A stretch of DNA of 6,209 nt from Betaproteobacteria bacterium (GTDB lineage: Bacteria; Pseudomonadota; Gammaproteobacteria; Burkholderiales; Usitatibacteraceae). Location: assembly GCA_003105245.1 (NCBI GenBank), contig PQAI01000237.1, positions 567 through 6,775 of the forward strand, written 5' to 3'. The translations under genes were made by a program, and so were the position numbers. Position 1 is the first letter of the stretch, and the number at the start of each line of letters is the position of its first letter. The notes under the pieces are model-generated. The model was not told the origin of the DNA, made no database searches, and saw only the letters and a list, made by a program, of their open reading frames with translations. Positions 1 to 5,690 of the stretch are shown piece by piece.

Positions 1-1469
1 CTCACGGCGGGCAGGACCATCGCGAGGAGCAGCGCGGCCGAGATCGCGAGGAACACGAGGCTGATGGGACGCGTGACGAAGACGGAGAAGCTGCCTTCGG
101 ACATGAGGAGCGCGCGGCGCAGGTTCTCCTCGAGCATCGGCCCCAGCACGTAGCCCAGGATGAGGGGCGCCGGCTGGCACTCGAGCTTGGCGAACACGTA
201 GCCCAGCACGCCGACGGCCGCGCAGAGGTACACGTCGACGGCGCTGTTGTTGAGGCTGTAGTTGCCCACGGAGGCGAAGACGAGGATGGCCGGGAAGAGC
301 CACCGGTAGGGCACCTGCGTGAGACGCGCCCACACGCCCACCAGCGGGAGGTTCAGCACGAGCAGCAGCACGTTGCCCACGAACATGCTCGCGACGAGGC
401 CCCAGAAGAGCTCCGGCTTCGTGGTCATCACCTGCGGGCCGGGCTGGATGCCCTGCATGGTGAGGGCGCCCAGCACGAGCGCCATCACGGCGGTGGCCGG
501 GATTCCCAGGGTGAGCGTCGGGATGAAGTGGGTCTGCGCGGCGGCGTTGTTGGCCGCCTCCGGCGCGGCCACGCCCTCGATGGCGCCCTTGCCGAAGCGG
601 TCTGGGTCCTTGGCGAGCTTCTTCTCCAGCATGTATGCCGAGAACGAAGCGACGGAGGCCGTGACGCCCGGCAGCGCACCGAAGAAGGAGCCGAGCACCG
701 TGCCCCGCAGGGTCGGCATCGCGGTCGCCTTGATGTCGGCCCACGTGGGCATGAGGTCCTTCACGTCCTTCGCGAACACCTCGACGGGTCCGCTGCGCGC
801 GAGGTTCACGACGATCTCGGAGACGGCGAAGAGGCCCACCGCCACCACGGTGAATCCCACGCCGTCGAGGAGCTCCGCGACGCCGAAGGAGAAGCGCGGC
901 AGCCCCGAGGTCACGTCCGTGCCCACGAGCCCGAGCATGAGCCCCACGACCACCATCGCGAGCGACTTCACCAGGTCGCCGTGGGCGAGCACCGCGGAGA
1001 AGACGAGGCCCATCAGCATGAGGGCGAAGTACTCCGCCGCCCCGAATTCCAGCGCCAGGTGCCCCACCATCGGGCCGAAGAAGGCCACGACCAGCGTCGA
1101 GAGGATGCCGGCCGTGAAGGACGCCATCGCGGCGGTCGCGAGCGCCGGGCCCGCGCGCCCCTGCCGCGCCATCTGGTAGCCGTCGATCGCCGTCACCGCC
1201 GAGGACACCTCGCCCGGCATGTTGACGAGGATGGCCGTGGTGGAGCCGCCGTACTGCGCGCCGTAGAAGATCCCCGCCAGCATGATGAGCGAGCTCACGG
1301 GGTCGAGGCCGAAGGTGATCGGCAGCAGCATGGCGATGGTGACCAGCGGCCCCACGCCCGGCAGCACGCCGATCAGCGTGCCGAGGAACACGCCGAGGAA
1401 GCAGTAGGCGAGGTTCTTGAGCGTCAGCGCGACGCCGAAGCCGAGCGCGAGATTGGCGAGGACGTCCAT
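1..1469 (-). CDS. tctA: Tripartite tricarboxylate transporter large permease TctA (3' end cut by window edge)
   Basis: This is the large membrane subunit of a TctCBA-type secondary transporter, which moves a carboxylate received from the periplasmic binding protein across the inner membrane with an ion gradient. The minus strand is open from ATG at 1469 to the left edge, 489 codons without a stop. TctA proteins are usually about 500 residues, so only a few residues should be missing. Family-typical stretches are visible: GTLIGVLPGVGPL near residues 30-42, YGAQYGGSTTAILVNMPGE near 69-87, GALPGVTASVASF near 264-276, the APEAANNAAA segment near 300-310 and IPTLTLGIPATAVMAL just after it. The rest is a series of hydrophobic helices. 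The start lies 4 nt after the tctB stop, with a weak GGGG ribosome site inside the end of tctB, so translation is probably coupled. No frameshift is seen. The family call is firm; the substrate is unknown. Confidence 0.95.
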   Translation of the reverse strand, partial: MDVLANLALGFGVALTLKNLAYCFLGVFLGTLIGVLPGVGPLVTIAMLLPITFGLDPVSSLIMLAGIFYGAQYGGSTTAILVNMPGEVSSAVTAIDGYQMARQGRAGPALATAAMASFTAGILSTLVVAFFGPMVGHLALEFGAAEYFALMLMGLVFSAVLAHGDLVKSLAMVVVGLMLGLVGTDVTSGLPRFSFGVAELLDGVGFTVVAVGLFAVSEIVVNLARSGPVEVFAKDVKDLMPTWADIKATAMPTLRGTVLGSFFGALPGVTASVASFSAYMLEKKLAKDPDRFGKGAIEGVAAPEAANNAAAQTHFIPTLTLGIPATAVMALVLGALTMQGIQPGPQVMTTKPELFWGLVASMFVGNVLLLVLNLPLVGVWARLTQVPYRWLFPAILVFASVGNYSLNNSAVDVYLCAAVGVLGYVFAKLECQPAPLILGYVLGPMLEENLRRALLMSEGSFSVFVTRPISLVFLAISAALLLAMVLPAV

Positions 1470-1473
1470 GCGG

Positions 1474-1938
1474 CTAGGCCCCGAACTCGAAGGCGAAGAG
1501 GGGATAGGGCAAGCCCAGGCCCCAGACGAAGATCGCCACCGCGAGCAGGCAAAGCACGCCGGCCAGCACGACGACCTCCCGCCAGCGGAACTCGCGCCCG
1601 GCGAAGGCGCTCGCCACCACGAGGACCGCGAGGGACGGGACGAGGCCCACCCGCTCCATGAGCCAGCCGAAGGCCACGATGGAGGCCGTGAGCATGGCGA
1701 GCGGGAACCACCCCCACGCGCCCTCCACGCGCTCGCCCGAGCGCAGTCCCCGCACCATCGTCACCGCGCCGAATCCGATGAGGATCACGCCCAGCGCGCG
1801 CGGGAAGAAGCCGGGGCCCATCTGCTGCAGGCTCCCGAACGGGTAGGAGAGGGCCACGTAGAGCCCTCCCGCCCCGATGACGGCGAACAGGAGGCCCGCG
1901 AGGAAGTCGCGGTTGTGGAGGAGCTCCGGCCGTTCCAC
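1474..1938 (-). CDS. tctB: Tripartite tricarboxylate transporter small permease TctB
   Basis: This is the small membrane subunit that pairs with TctA in the inner membrane. It has 154 residues, normal for the poorly conserved TctB family. Four hydrophobic segments can be seen at about residues 12-31, 45-63, 78-113 (possibly one long or two short helices) and 121-143. A MGPGFFPR motif at 40-47, between the first two helices, is typical of TctB. The start is GTG; an AAGGA ribosome site 8 nt upstream (1947-1951) supports it, and no suitable ATG lies nearby. It sits between tctC (22-nt gap) and tctA (4-nt gap) in one transcription unit. The identification rests on length, helix pattern, the motif and position; sequence alone would be weaker evidence than for its neighbours. 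Confidence 0.92.
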   Translation of the reverse strand: MERPELLHNRDFLAGLLFAVIGAGGLYVALSYPFGSLQQMGPGFFPRALGVILIGFGAVTMVRGLRSGERVEGAWGWFPLAMLTASIVAFGWLMERVGLVPSLAVLVVASAFAGREFRWREVVVLAGVLCLLAVAIFVWGLGLPYPLFAFEFGA

Positions 1939-1946
1939 GGCAGGCG

Positions 1947-1951
1947 TCCTT
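1947..1951 (-). promoter_or_regulatory. Ribosome binding site of tctB
   Basis: AAGGA on the minus strand lies 8 nt before the GTG at 1938. It decides the non-ATG start of tctB and falls inside the 22-nt gap after the tctC stop. Confidence 0.65.
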
Positions 1952-1960
1952 CGGCTGCGC

Positions 1961-2929
1961 CTAGTTCGCCTTGATGCCGGCTTCCTTGACCACGACGGCC
2001 CACTTGTCGTGGTCGTTCTTGATGAGGGCGGCGAAGGCGGCCGGGCCGACGTCGACCTTGCCCTCCAGCCGTTCCTGGACGTCCGGCATGTCCAGCACCT
2101 TGGCGATCTCCGTGTCGAGCTTCTGGATGATGGGCGCGGGCGTGCCGGCCGGCACGGCCACGCCGAACCAGGTGACGGCCTCGAAGCCCGGGAAGCCCGA
2201 CTCGGCCACGGTGGGCACGTCCGGCCACTGCGGAGCGCGCTTGAGCGAGGTGACGCCGATGGCGCGCACCTGGCCCGACTTCACCGGGCCCATGGCCGAC
2301 TCGATGGAGGCCACGAAGAACGAGGCGCGGCCGCTGATCACGTCCGGCAGCGCCTGCCCGGTGCCCTTGTACGGCACGTGCGTGTACTTGATGCCGGCGA
2401 CCTTCTGGAAGTACTCGCCGGCCAGGTGCGCCACGGTGGCATTGCCCGGGGAGGCGAAGAGGAGCTTCCCGGGGTTCGCCTTCGCGGCGGCAACGAGGTC
2501 TGCCATCGACTTGATGGGTGAATTGGCGCTCACCACGATCGCGAGCGGCACGGAGGCGACGAGGCGCACCGGCGTGAAGTTCTTGACCGGGTCGTAGGGC
2601 AGCGCGGACATGATGGAAGGCGCGATGGAGAGGTTGCTCGTCTGCGCCATCACCAGGGTGTAGCCGTCCGGCTTGGCCTTCGCGGCCGCGTCGAGGCCCA
2701 CGGTGCCGCCGGCGCCGGCCTTGTTCTCGACCACGGTCTTCCAGCCGAGGCTGGCGTTGAGCTTGTCGGTGATGACCCGGCTCAGGATGTCGGTGCCGCC
2801 ACCCGGGGGAAACGGGACGATGAAGCGGATCGGCTTGTCGGGATAACCCGACTGCGCGTTGGCGCCCCACGGCGCGATGGCGAAGAGAGTCGCGGCCGCG
2901 GCGGCGGCGACGAGGGATCGACGATTCAT
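1961..2929 (-). CDS. tctC: Tripartite tricarboxylate transporter substrate-binding protein (TctC/Bug family)
   Basis: This is the periplasmic binding protein that captures a carboxylate or related small molecule and hands it to TctBA. It has 322 residues, the normal family length. A signal peptide is clear: MNRRS, a hydrophobic Ala-rich core, and an ANA cleavage site at about residue 25. The mature protein opens with the family signature YPDKPIRFIVPFPPGGGTD (29-47), followed by VENKAGAGGTVG (near 71-82), HVPYKGTGQALPDVISG and a C-terminal DKWAVVVKEAGIK. The ATG at 2929 is chosen because an AGGAGGA ribosome site stands 5-6 nt upstream and the signal peptide starts exactly there. The frame stays open to an ATG at 3019, but that would put a charged tail before the signal peptide. 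Betaproteobacteria carry many Bug proteins without permeases; here all three subunits are adjacent, so this one is probably part of a working transporter. The ligand is not predictable from sequence. Confidence 0.96.
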   Translation of the reverse strand: MNRRSLVAAAAAATLFAIAPWGANAQSGYPDKPIRFIVPFPPGGGTDILSRVITDKLNASLGWKTVVENKAGAGGTVGLDAAAKAKPDGYTLVMAQTSNLSIAPSIMSALPYDPVKNFTPVRLVASVPLAIVVSANSPIKSMADLVAAAKANPGKLLFASPGNATVAHLAGEYFQKVAGIKYTHVPYKGTGQALPDVISGRASFFVASIESAMGPVKSGQVRAIGVTSLKRAPQWPDVPTVAESGFPGFEAVTWFGVAVPAGTPAPIIQKLDTEIAKVLDMPDVQERLEGKVDVGPAAFAALIKNDHDKWAVVVKEAGIKAN

Positions 2930-2934
2930 GGCAT

Positions 2935-2941
2935 TCCTCCT
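2935..2941 (-). promoter_or_regulatory. Strong ribosome binding site of tctC
   Basis: AGGAGGA on the minus strand, about 5 nt before the ATG at 2929, is nearly the full anti-16S complement and the best ribosome site in the window. It decides the tctC start and fits high expression of a periplasmic binding protein relative to its permeases. Confidence 0.85.
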
Positions 2942-2954
2942 GGCGGTTGGGGCG

Positions 2955-2974
2955 CCCGGGTCCTGTCCCGGGTC
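2955..2974. repeat. CCCGGGTC direct repeat / short hairpin in tctC leader
   Basis: CCCGGGTC occurs at 2955-2962 and again at 2967-2974, a 12-bp period. Because CCCGGG is its own reverse complement, the two copies can also pair as a 6-bp GC stem with a 6-nt loop in the tctC leader RNA, ending 14 nt before the ribosome site. It could be a protein-binding tandem site, a leader hairpin or chance in GC-rich DNA. Confidence 0.35.
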
Positions 2975-2994
2975 GCTGGATTTCCCGCCATCAT

Positions 2995-3012
2995 CGGTGA
3001 GACAATTCATCG
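2995..3012. promoter_or_regulatory. Candidate LysR-type operator (imperfect dyad)
   Basis: The dyad reads CGgTGA-N6-TCAtCG: five of six positions match between arms. It lies near the middle of the divergent intergenic region. It does not fit the canonical T-N11-A LTTR core exactly, because its symmetry centre falls between bases, so it is only a candidate. Position, not motif quality, is the main argument. Confidence 0.3.
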
Positions 3013-3045
3013 CGTCCATTTTGTTTTTTCTTGGAATCGATAACC

Positions 3046-3960
3046 ATGGCGAATGAATTGGACCTGCGTGACCTGCGTTATTTCGAGGCCATCGCGCAGA
3101 CCGGAGGCCTGGGTCGCGCGGCGGCCGTCCTGCACCGCACGCAGCCCGCGCTGACGGGCTGCATCCGCCGGCTCGAGGAGGCGCTCGGCGCGAAGCTCTT
3201 CGAGAAGGCAGGGCGCGGCATCCGCCTCACGGCGGCGGGACAGGCGCTGGTGCGCCGCGCCCGCTCGCTGCGGCTTTCGGCGGATGATGCCGTGCGAGAG
3301 ATCGCGGAGATCGGCGCCGGCGTGGCGGGGCAGGTTCGCATCGGCGTGCTGCCCACGCTCGCGCGCTTTCTGATGCCGCCCCTGTGTCGCGTGTTCCTGA
3401 AGGACGCGCCGGGGGTGCGGATCCACACCGTCATCGCGCAGAACGACGTCCTGAGCGCGCGCCTGGACGCGGGCGAGGTGGACATGATCCTCACCACGGG
3501 AACGCAGGCGTCGGAAGACCTGGTGGCCGAGCCGGTGCTCGAGGACGACGCCGTCGTGATCGCGAGCCGCAGCCACCCCATCCTCGCGCGGCGCAGGCCC
3601 GGGCTCACGGACCTGCTCGACTACCGCTGGGTCCTCGCGCCGCCGACCGTCGGCACGCGGCAGTGGCTCGACCGCGTCTTCCGCCAGCGCGGGCTGCCGG
3701 TCCCGGACGTGCAGATCGAGACCAACCTCATCCTGATGATGCCCACGCTCATCCACCAGACGGACCTGCTCACCTTCACCTCGCGGCTGCACGTCGGCAA
3801 GAACGACGCGGGCGGCACGCTGCGGGAGGTGCGACTGCGGGAGACCACCATGCGCCGCCGCTTCGACCTCGTCTACCGGCGCGACGCCTACCTCTCGCCC
3901 GCGGGCCTGCGGCTGGTCGACCTGCTCAGGAAGAAAGGCAACTCGCTCGTCGCCTCATGA
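3046..3960 (+). CDS. LysR-type transcriptional regulator, divergent from tctCBA
   Basis: This is a DNA-binding regulator of 304 residues, normal for the family. The N-terminal winged helix-turn-helix covers about residues 6-65: LRDLRYFEAIAQTGGLGRAA, then RTQPALTGCIRRLEEALGAK, LFEK and the wing RGIRLTAAGQALV. The remainder, from about residue 90, is the expected periplasmic-binding-protein-like effector domain. ATG at 3046 is preferred; a GGAA lies 9 nt upstream. The frame also allows a TTG at 3031, which would add only five residues and leave that site inside the gene. LysR proteins next to Tct transporters usually sense the transported compound or a derivative and control the divergent operon; that role is inferred here. 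Its stop overlaps the stop of the convergent membrane-protein gene. Confidence 0.95.
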   Translation: MANELDLRDLRYFEAIAQTGGLGRAAAVLHRTQPALTGCIRRLEEALGAKLFEKAGRGIRLTAAGQALVRRARSLRLSADDAVREIAEIGAGVAGQVRIGVLPTLARFLMPPLCRVFLKDAPGVRIHTVIAQNDVLSARLDAGEVDMILTTGTQASEDLVAEPVLEDDAVVIASRSHPILARRRPGLTDLLDYRWVLAPPTVGTRQWLDRVFRQRGLPVPDVQIETNLILMMPTLIHQTDLLTFTSRLHVGKNDAGGTLREVRLRETTMRRRFDLVYRRDAYLSPAGLRLVDLLRKKGNSLVAS

Positions 3961-4335
3961 ATGGCGGGAGGGAAGGAGGGAGGCGACCACGAGGCCGATC
4001 ACGACGGCCACCCACTGCCAGACGGGCATGAAGAGCAGGATCAGCGCGCCCTGGGCGTCGAGGTGGATGAAGAAGGTGTCGACGTAGGCGACGGCCGCGG
4101 CACCCGCCACGAGGACCGTCGTCGCGAGCAGCGTGACGAGGCCCCGCCGCGAGGCGCGCATCGCGCCGGCCGCGAAGGCGAGCACGGCGTAGGGCGAGAC
4201 GCACCACGCCATCAGCCCGGCGACGAAGGCGAGCCTTTCCAGCGAGAAGGTCATCGCCCACACCATGAGCGCCAGCACGCCCGCGGCGCTCGCCGCCGCG
4301 ATGACGCGCACCGCCAGCACGAGCCGGTCGTTCAC
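3955..4335 (-). CDS. Small four-helix inner-membrane protein, last gene of the sigma operon
   Basis: I do not recognise a named family. From the GTG at 4335 the protein has 126 residues with four hydrophobic helices at about 5-27, 33-57, 66-86 and 97-121, short charged loops (RASRRG before helix 3) and a short LPSRHS tail, so it should be an integral inner-membrane protein. I see no catalytic or metal motif. The GTG overlaps the upstream stop in GTGA, a usual coupled arrangement. The alternative is ATG at 4359, adding eight residues (MAAPGAAA) and overlapping 24 nt more; a GAGG sits only 1 nt from that ATG, too close to be a good ribosome site. The position behind an ECF sigma and an anti-sigma-like gene suggests a part in the same envelope response, but this is inference. 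The 3' end overlaps lysR by 6 nt. Confidence 0.8.
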   Translation of the reverse strand: MNDRLVLAVRVIAAASAAGVLALMVWAMTFSLERLAFVAGLMAWCVSPYAVLAFAAGAMRASRRGLVTLLATTVLVAGAAAVAYVDTFFIHLDAQGALILLFMPVWQWVAVVIGLVVASLLPSRHS

Positions 4336-5099
4336 GGCCGCTGCACCCGGCGCAGCCATTCCTCGGGGATGCGGTAGTCGGGATAGGCGCGGCGGAACTC
4401 GGCGAGCTGCCGGTCGGCCTCCTCGTGCAGGCCCTTCTCGCGCAGGTCGGCGATGCGTTCCAGCCGGCGCTGCGGCGTCTCCATCGCGTCCGACATCGCT
4501 TTTTCCTGCAGCGTCTGCTCGCGCGCGAGCTCGGACTTGGCGCGCTTGGCCGCCTGCGGCGCGGCGCGCATCGCCTCGCCGGAAACGGTGGCTCCCGCCG
4601 CGGCGGGCGCCGGGGCGGGAACGAACGCGGGTGGCGAGGCTGGAGCGGCCGCGGGCGCGAAGCGCTTCGCTTCAGGGAGTGGCGCCGCGGGCATTCGCGA
4701 TGCCGGCGCAACCTCGTTCGCCGCCGGCTTCTGCGTCTTGCCGAGCGCGGGCGCCGGGGCCGCCGCGGCAGGAGCCTGCGCCGGAGCGGGAGCGGCGACC
4801 GCGCGATCCTCCTTCTCCGGAGCCGCCTGGGGCACGGGATACTCCGCGCTTCCCGAGGAAACCGGCGTGCCGTCCACCACCACCGGCTTCTCGCGCTCGA
4901 CGTGCAGCGAGATGCCGATGGCGAGCGCCAGCACGGCGGCGATGGACACCGGAACCTGCCAGCGCCGCGCGCCGCCCGGACGCGAACCCACGGCGCGCCG
5001 CGCCGCGGCCTGGATGGCGGCGTCGAGCGAGGCCGGCGGGCCCTCGCCCGGCAGCTCGCGGTAGGCGGCGGAGACGCGATCGTCGCGGGGATCAGCCAT
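4332..5099 (-). CDS. Putative anti-sigma factor: single-pass membrane protein with Ala/Pro linker
   Basis: This 255-residue protein has a short N-terminal cytoplasmic part (1-47, with DDRVSAAYRELP and a helix rich in Ala/Arg), one transmembrane helix at about 49-66, a low-complexity Ala/Pro-rich segment (about 86-185), and a charged C-terminal helical domain (about 205-252: ETPQRRLERIADLREKGLHE then QLAEFRRAYPDY and EEWLRRVQ). The topology should put the linker and C-terminal domain in the periplasm. The anti-sigma call rests on position directly after the ECF sigma gene, on the topology and on the length. No HxxxCxxC zinc anti-sigma motif is present; the protein contains no Cys at all. The C-terminal domain resembles a single TPR-like helical pair. 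ATG at 5099 is supported by GGGAGG 6 nt upstream and overlaps the sigma stop by 8 nt. Confidence 0.82.
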   Translation of the reverse strand: MADPRDDRVSAAYRELPGEGPPASLDAAIQAAARRAVGSRPGGARRWQVPVSIAAVLALAIGISLHVEREKPVVVDGTPVSSGSAEYPVPQAAPEKEDRAVAAPAPAQAPAAAAPAPALGKTQKPAANEVAPASRMPAAPLPEAKRFAPAAAPASPPAFVPAPAPAAAGATVSGEAMRAAPQAAKRAKSELAREQTLQEKAMSDAMETPQRRLERIADLREKGLHEEADRQLAEFRRAYPDYRIPEEWLRRVQRP

Positions 5100-5646
5100 C
5101 GAGGGCCTCCCGGAGCTTCGCGGTGGCGTAGCGCACGCGGCTCTTCACCGCCTCCTCGTTGGCGCCCGTGGCCTTGGCGATCTCGGCGATGGACATCTCC
5201 GCCTCCTCCTTCAGGAGAAACGCCTCGCGCTGCACGGGCGGCAGGGCTTCGAGCGCGGCGGCGAAGCGCGCCATCGCCTCCTGGCCCGCGACCTGCGCGA
5301 AGGGCTCGTCGCCGGGATCGCCGGGCGGATCGATGGCCGGATCGCCGTCGTCGCCGCCGTCCATCGGCACGAGAGCGAGCCCCTTCCTGCGCCACAGGTC
5401 CACCAGGCGGTTGTGCGCGATGGCGTAGATCCAGGTGGTGAACTTCGCGCGCGGCTCGTAGCGGGCGCGCGCCTCGATCGCCTTCATCCACACCTCCTGG
5501 AAGATCTCCTCGGCGTCGGCCTTCGACGGCAGGGAGCGGGCGATGAAGCGGAAGACGGTGCCCTTGTGGCGGGCGTAGAGGCGGTCGAACGCGCCGGCGT
5601 CCCCCTGCGCGAAGGCGAGCATGAGCTGTTCGTCGGTATCGGACAC
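5092..5646 (-). CDS. ECF (sigma-70 family, group 4) RNA polymerase sigma factor
   Basis: This sigma factor directs RNA polymerase to a dedicated promoter set, probably in response to an envelope or stress signal. It has 184 residues, usual for ECF sigmas. Region 2 spans about 10-88: AFDRLYARHKGTVFRFIAR, ADAEEIFQEVWMKAIEAR, then FTTWIYAIAHNRLVDLWRRK, which carries the core-binding and -10 recognition helices. An acidic Gly/Asp/Pro linker covers about 95-118. Region 4 spans about 128-182, with LPPVQREAFLLKEEAEMSIA and the -35 helix TGANEEAVKSRVRYATAKLR. The start is GTG at 5646: an in-frame TAA lies 12 nt upstream, so no earlier start exists; ATG at 5622 (residue 9) would trim the first helix. 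The nearest ribosome-site candidate, GGGGAG, is an unusual 14 nt away and buried in a hairpin. It is followed, with an 8-nt overlap, by the putative anti-sigma gene. Confidence 0.94.
   Translation of the reverse strand: MSDTDEQLMLAFAQGDAGAFDRLYARHKGTVFRFIARSLPSKADAEEIFQEVWMKAIEARARYEPRAKFTTWIYAIAHNRLVDLWRRKGLALVPMDGGDDGDPAIDPPGDPGDEPFAQVAGQEAMARFAAALEALPPVQREAFLLKEEAEMSIAEIAKATGANEEAVKSRVRYATAKLREALDG
5106..5111 (-). promoter_or_regulatory. Ribosome binding site of the anti-sigma-like gene
   Basis: GGGAGG on the minus strand, 6 nt before the ATG at 5099, lies inside the last codons of the sigma gene. It is far better placed than the sigma gene's own site, so the second gene may be translated more efficiently than the first. 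Confidence 0.7.
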
Positions 5647-5669
5647 GCGGGGAGTTTACGCTCCCCGCG
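5646..5669 (-). promoter_or_regulatory. Perfect 9-bp hairpin covering the sigma-factor ribosome site and start
   Basis: The arms CGCGGGGAG (5669-5661) and CTCCCCGCG (5654-5646) are exact reverse complements around a 6-nt loop. The last paired base is the G of the GTG start, and the only purine-rich ribosome-site candidate (GGGGAG) is in the upstream arm. No T-run follows, so it does not look like a standard intrinsic terminator. It could reduce sigma translation or serve as a protein operator, or protect the 3' end of an upstream transcript. Confidence 0.6.
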
Positions 5670-5690
5670 CCGCCGGCGAAGCCCGCCGCC

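Larger units (their letters stand above)
2930..3045. promoter_or_regulatory. Divergent tctC / lysR intergenic control region
   Basis: These 116 bp separate two genes read away from each other, the classic layout in which a LysR-type regulator binds between itself and its target. The half next to lysR is AT-rich (a T-run at 3018-3029), unlike the surrounding coding DNA, and is where promoters would be expected. On the minus strand CAAAAT at 3023-3018 is a weak -10 candidate, but I find no good -35 partner, so no promoter is called. The region also holds the dyad at 2995-3012, a TCATCG direct repeat (2991-2996 and 3007-3012) and the CCCGGG pair. Confidence 0.6.

Noticed and set aside
528..1661. 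377-codon plus-strand open frame opposite tctA and tctB (and a 286-codon one at 319-1179)
   Set aside because: It encodes a highly charged Arg/His/Glu/Ala-rich product typical of antisense frames in high-GC genes, while the minus strand has clear TctA and TctB motifs.
1961..3019. Longer tctC start at ATG 3019
   Set aside because: It would add 30 mostly polar residues before an obvious signal peptide and remove the intergenic control region; the ATG at 2929 has an almost ideal ribosome site.
3031..3045. TTG start for the LysR regulator at 3031
   Set aside because: It adds only MESIT; the ATG at 3046 is a better start codon and has a GGAA 9 nt upstream.
3018..3045. Defined sigma-70 promoters for tctC or lysR
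   Set aside because: Weak -10-like hexamers occur in the AT-rich part, but no pair with an acceptable -35 and 16-18 nt spacing was found.
3961..4377. Plus-strand open frame directly after lysR, preceded by TCATGA
   Set aside because: The product is a His/Asp/Glu/Arg-rich shadow of the four-helix membrane protein gene, with no domain.
4590..4850. Tandem repeat array in the Ala/Pro-rich part of the anti-sigma-like gene
   Set aside because: The amino-acid composition is repetitive, but the DNA has no regular repeat unit; it reads as a low-complexity linker.
3926..5491. 521-codon minus-strand open frame spanning the sigma operon
   Set aside because: It is an Arg/Pro-rich low-complexity translation, out of frame with the sigma, anti-sigma-like and membrane genes, which each have recognisable features and good junctions.
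5646..5669. Intrinsic terminator after the upstream gene
   Set aside because: The stem is strong but no T-run follows it on the minus strand (TGTCCGATAC comes next), and none follows on the plus strand either; it also includes the sigma start codon.
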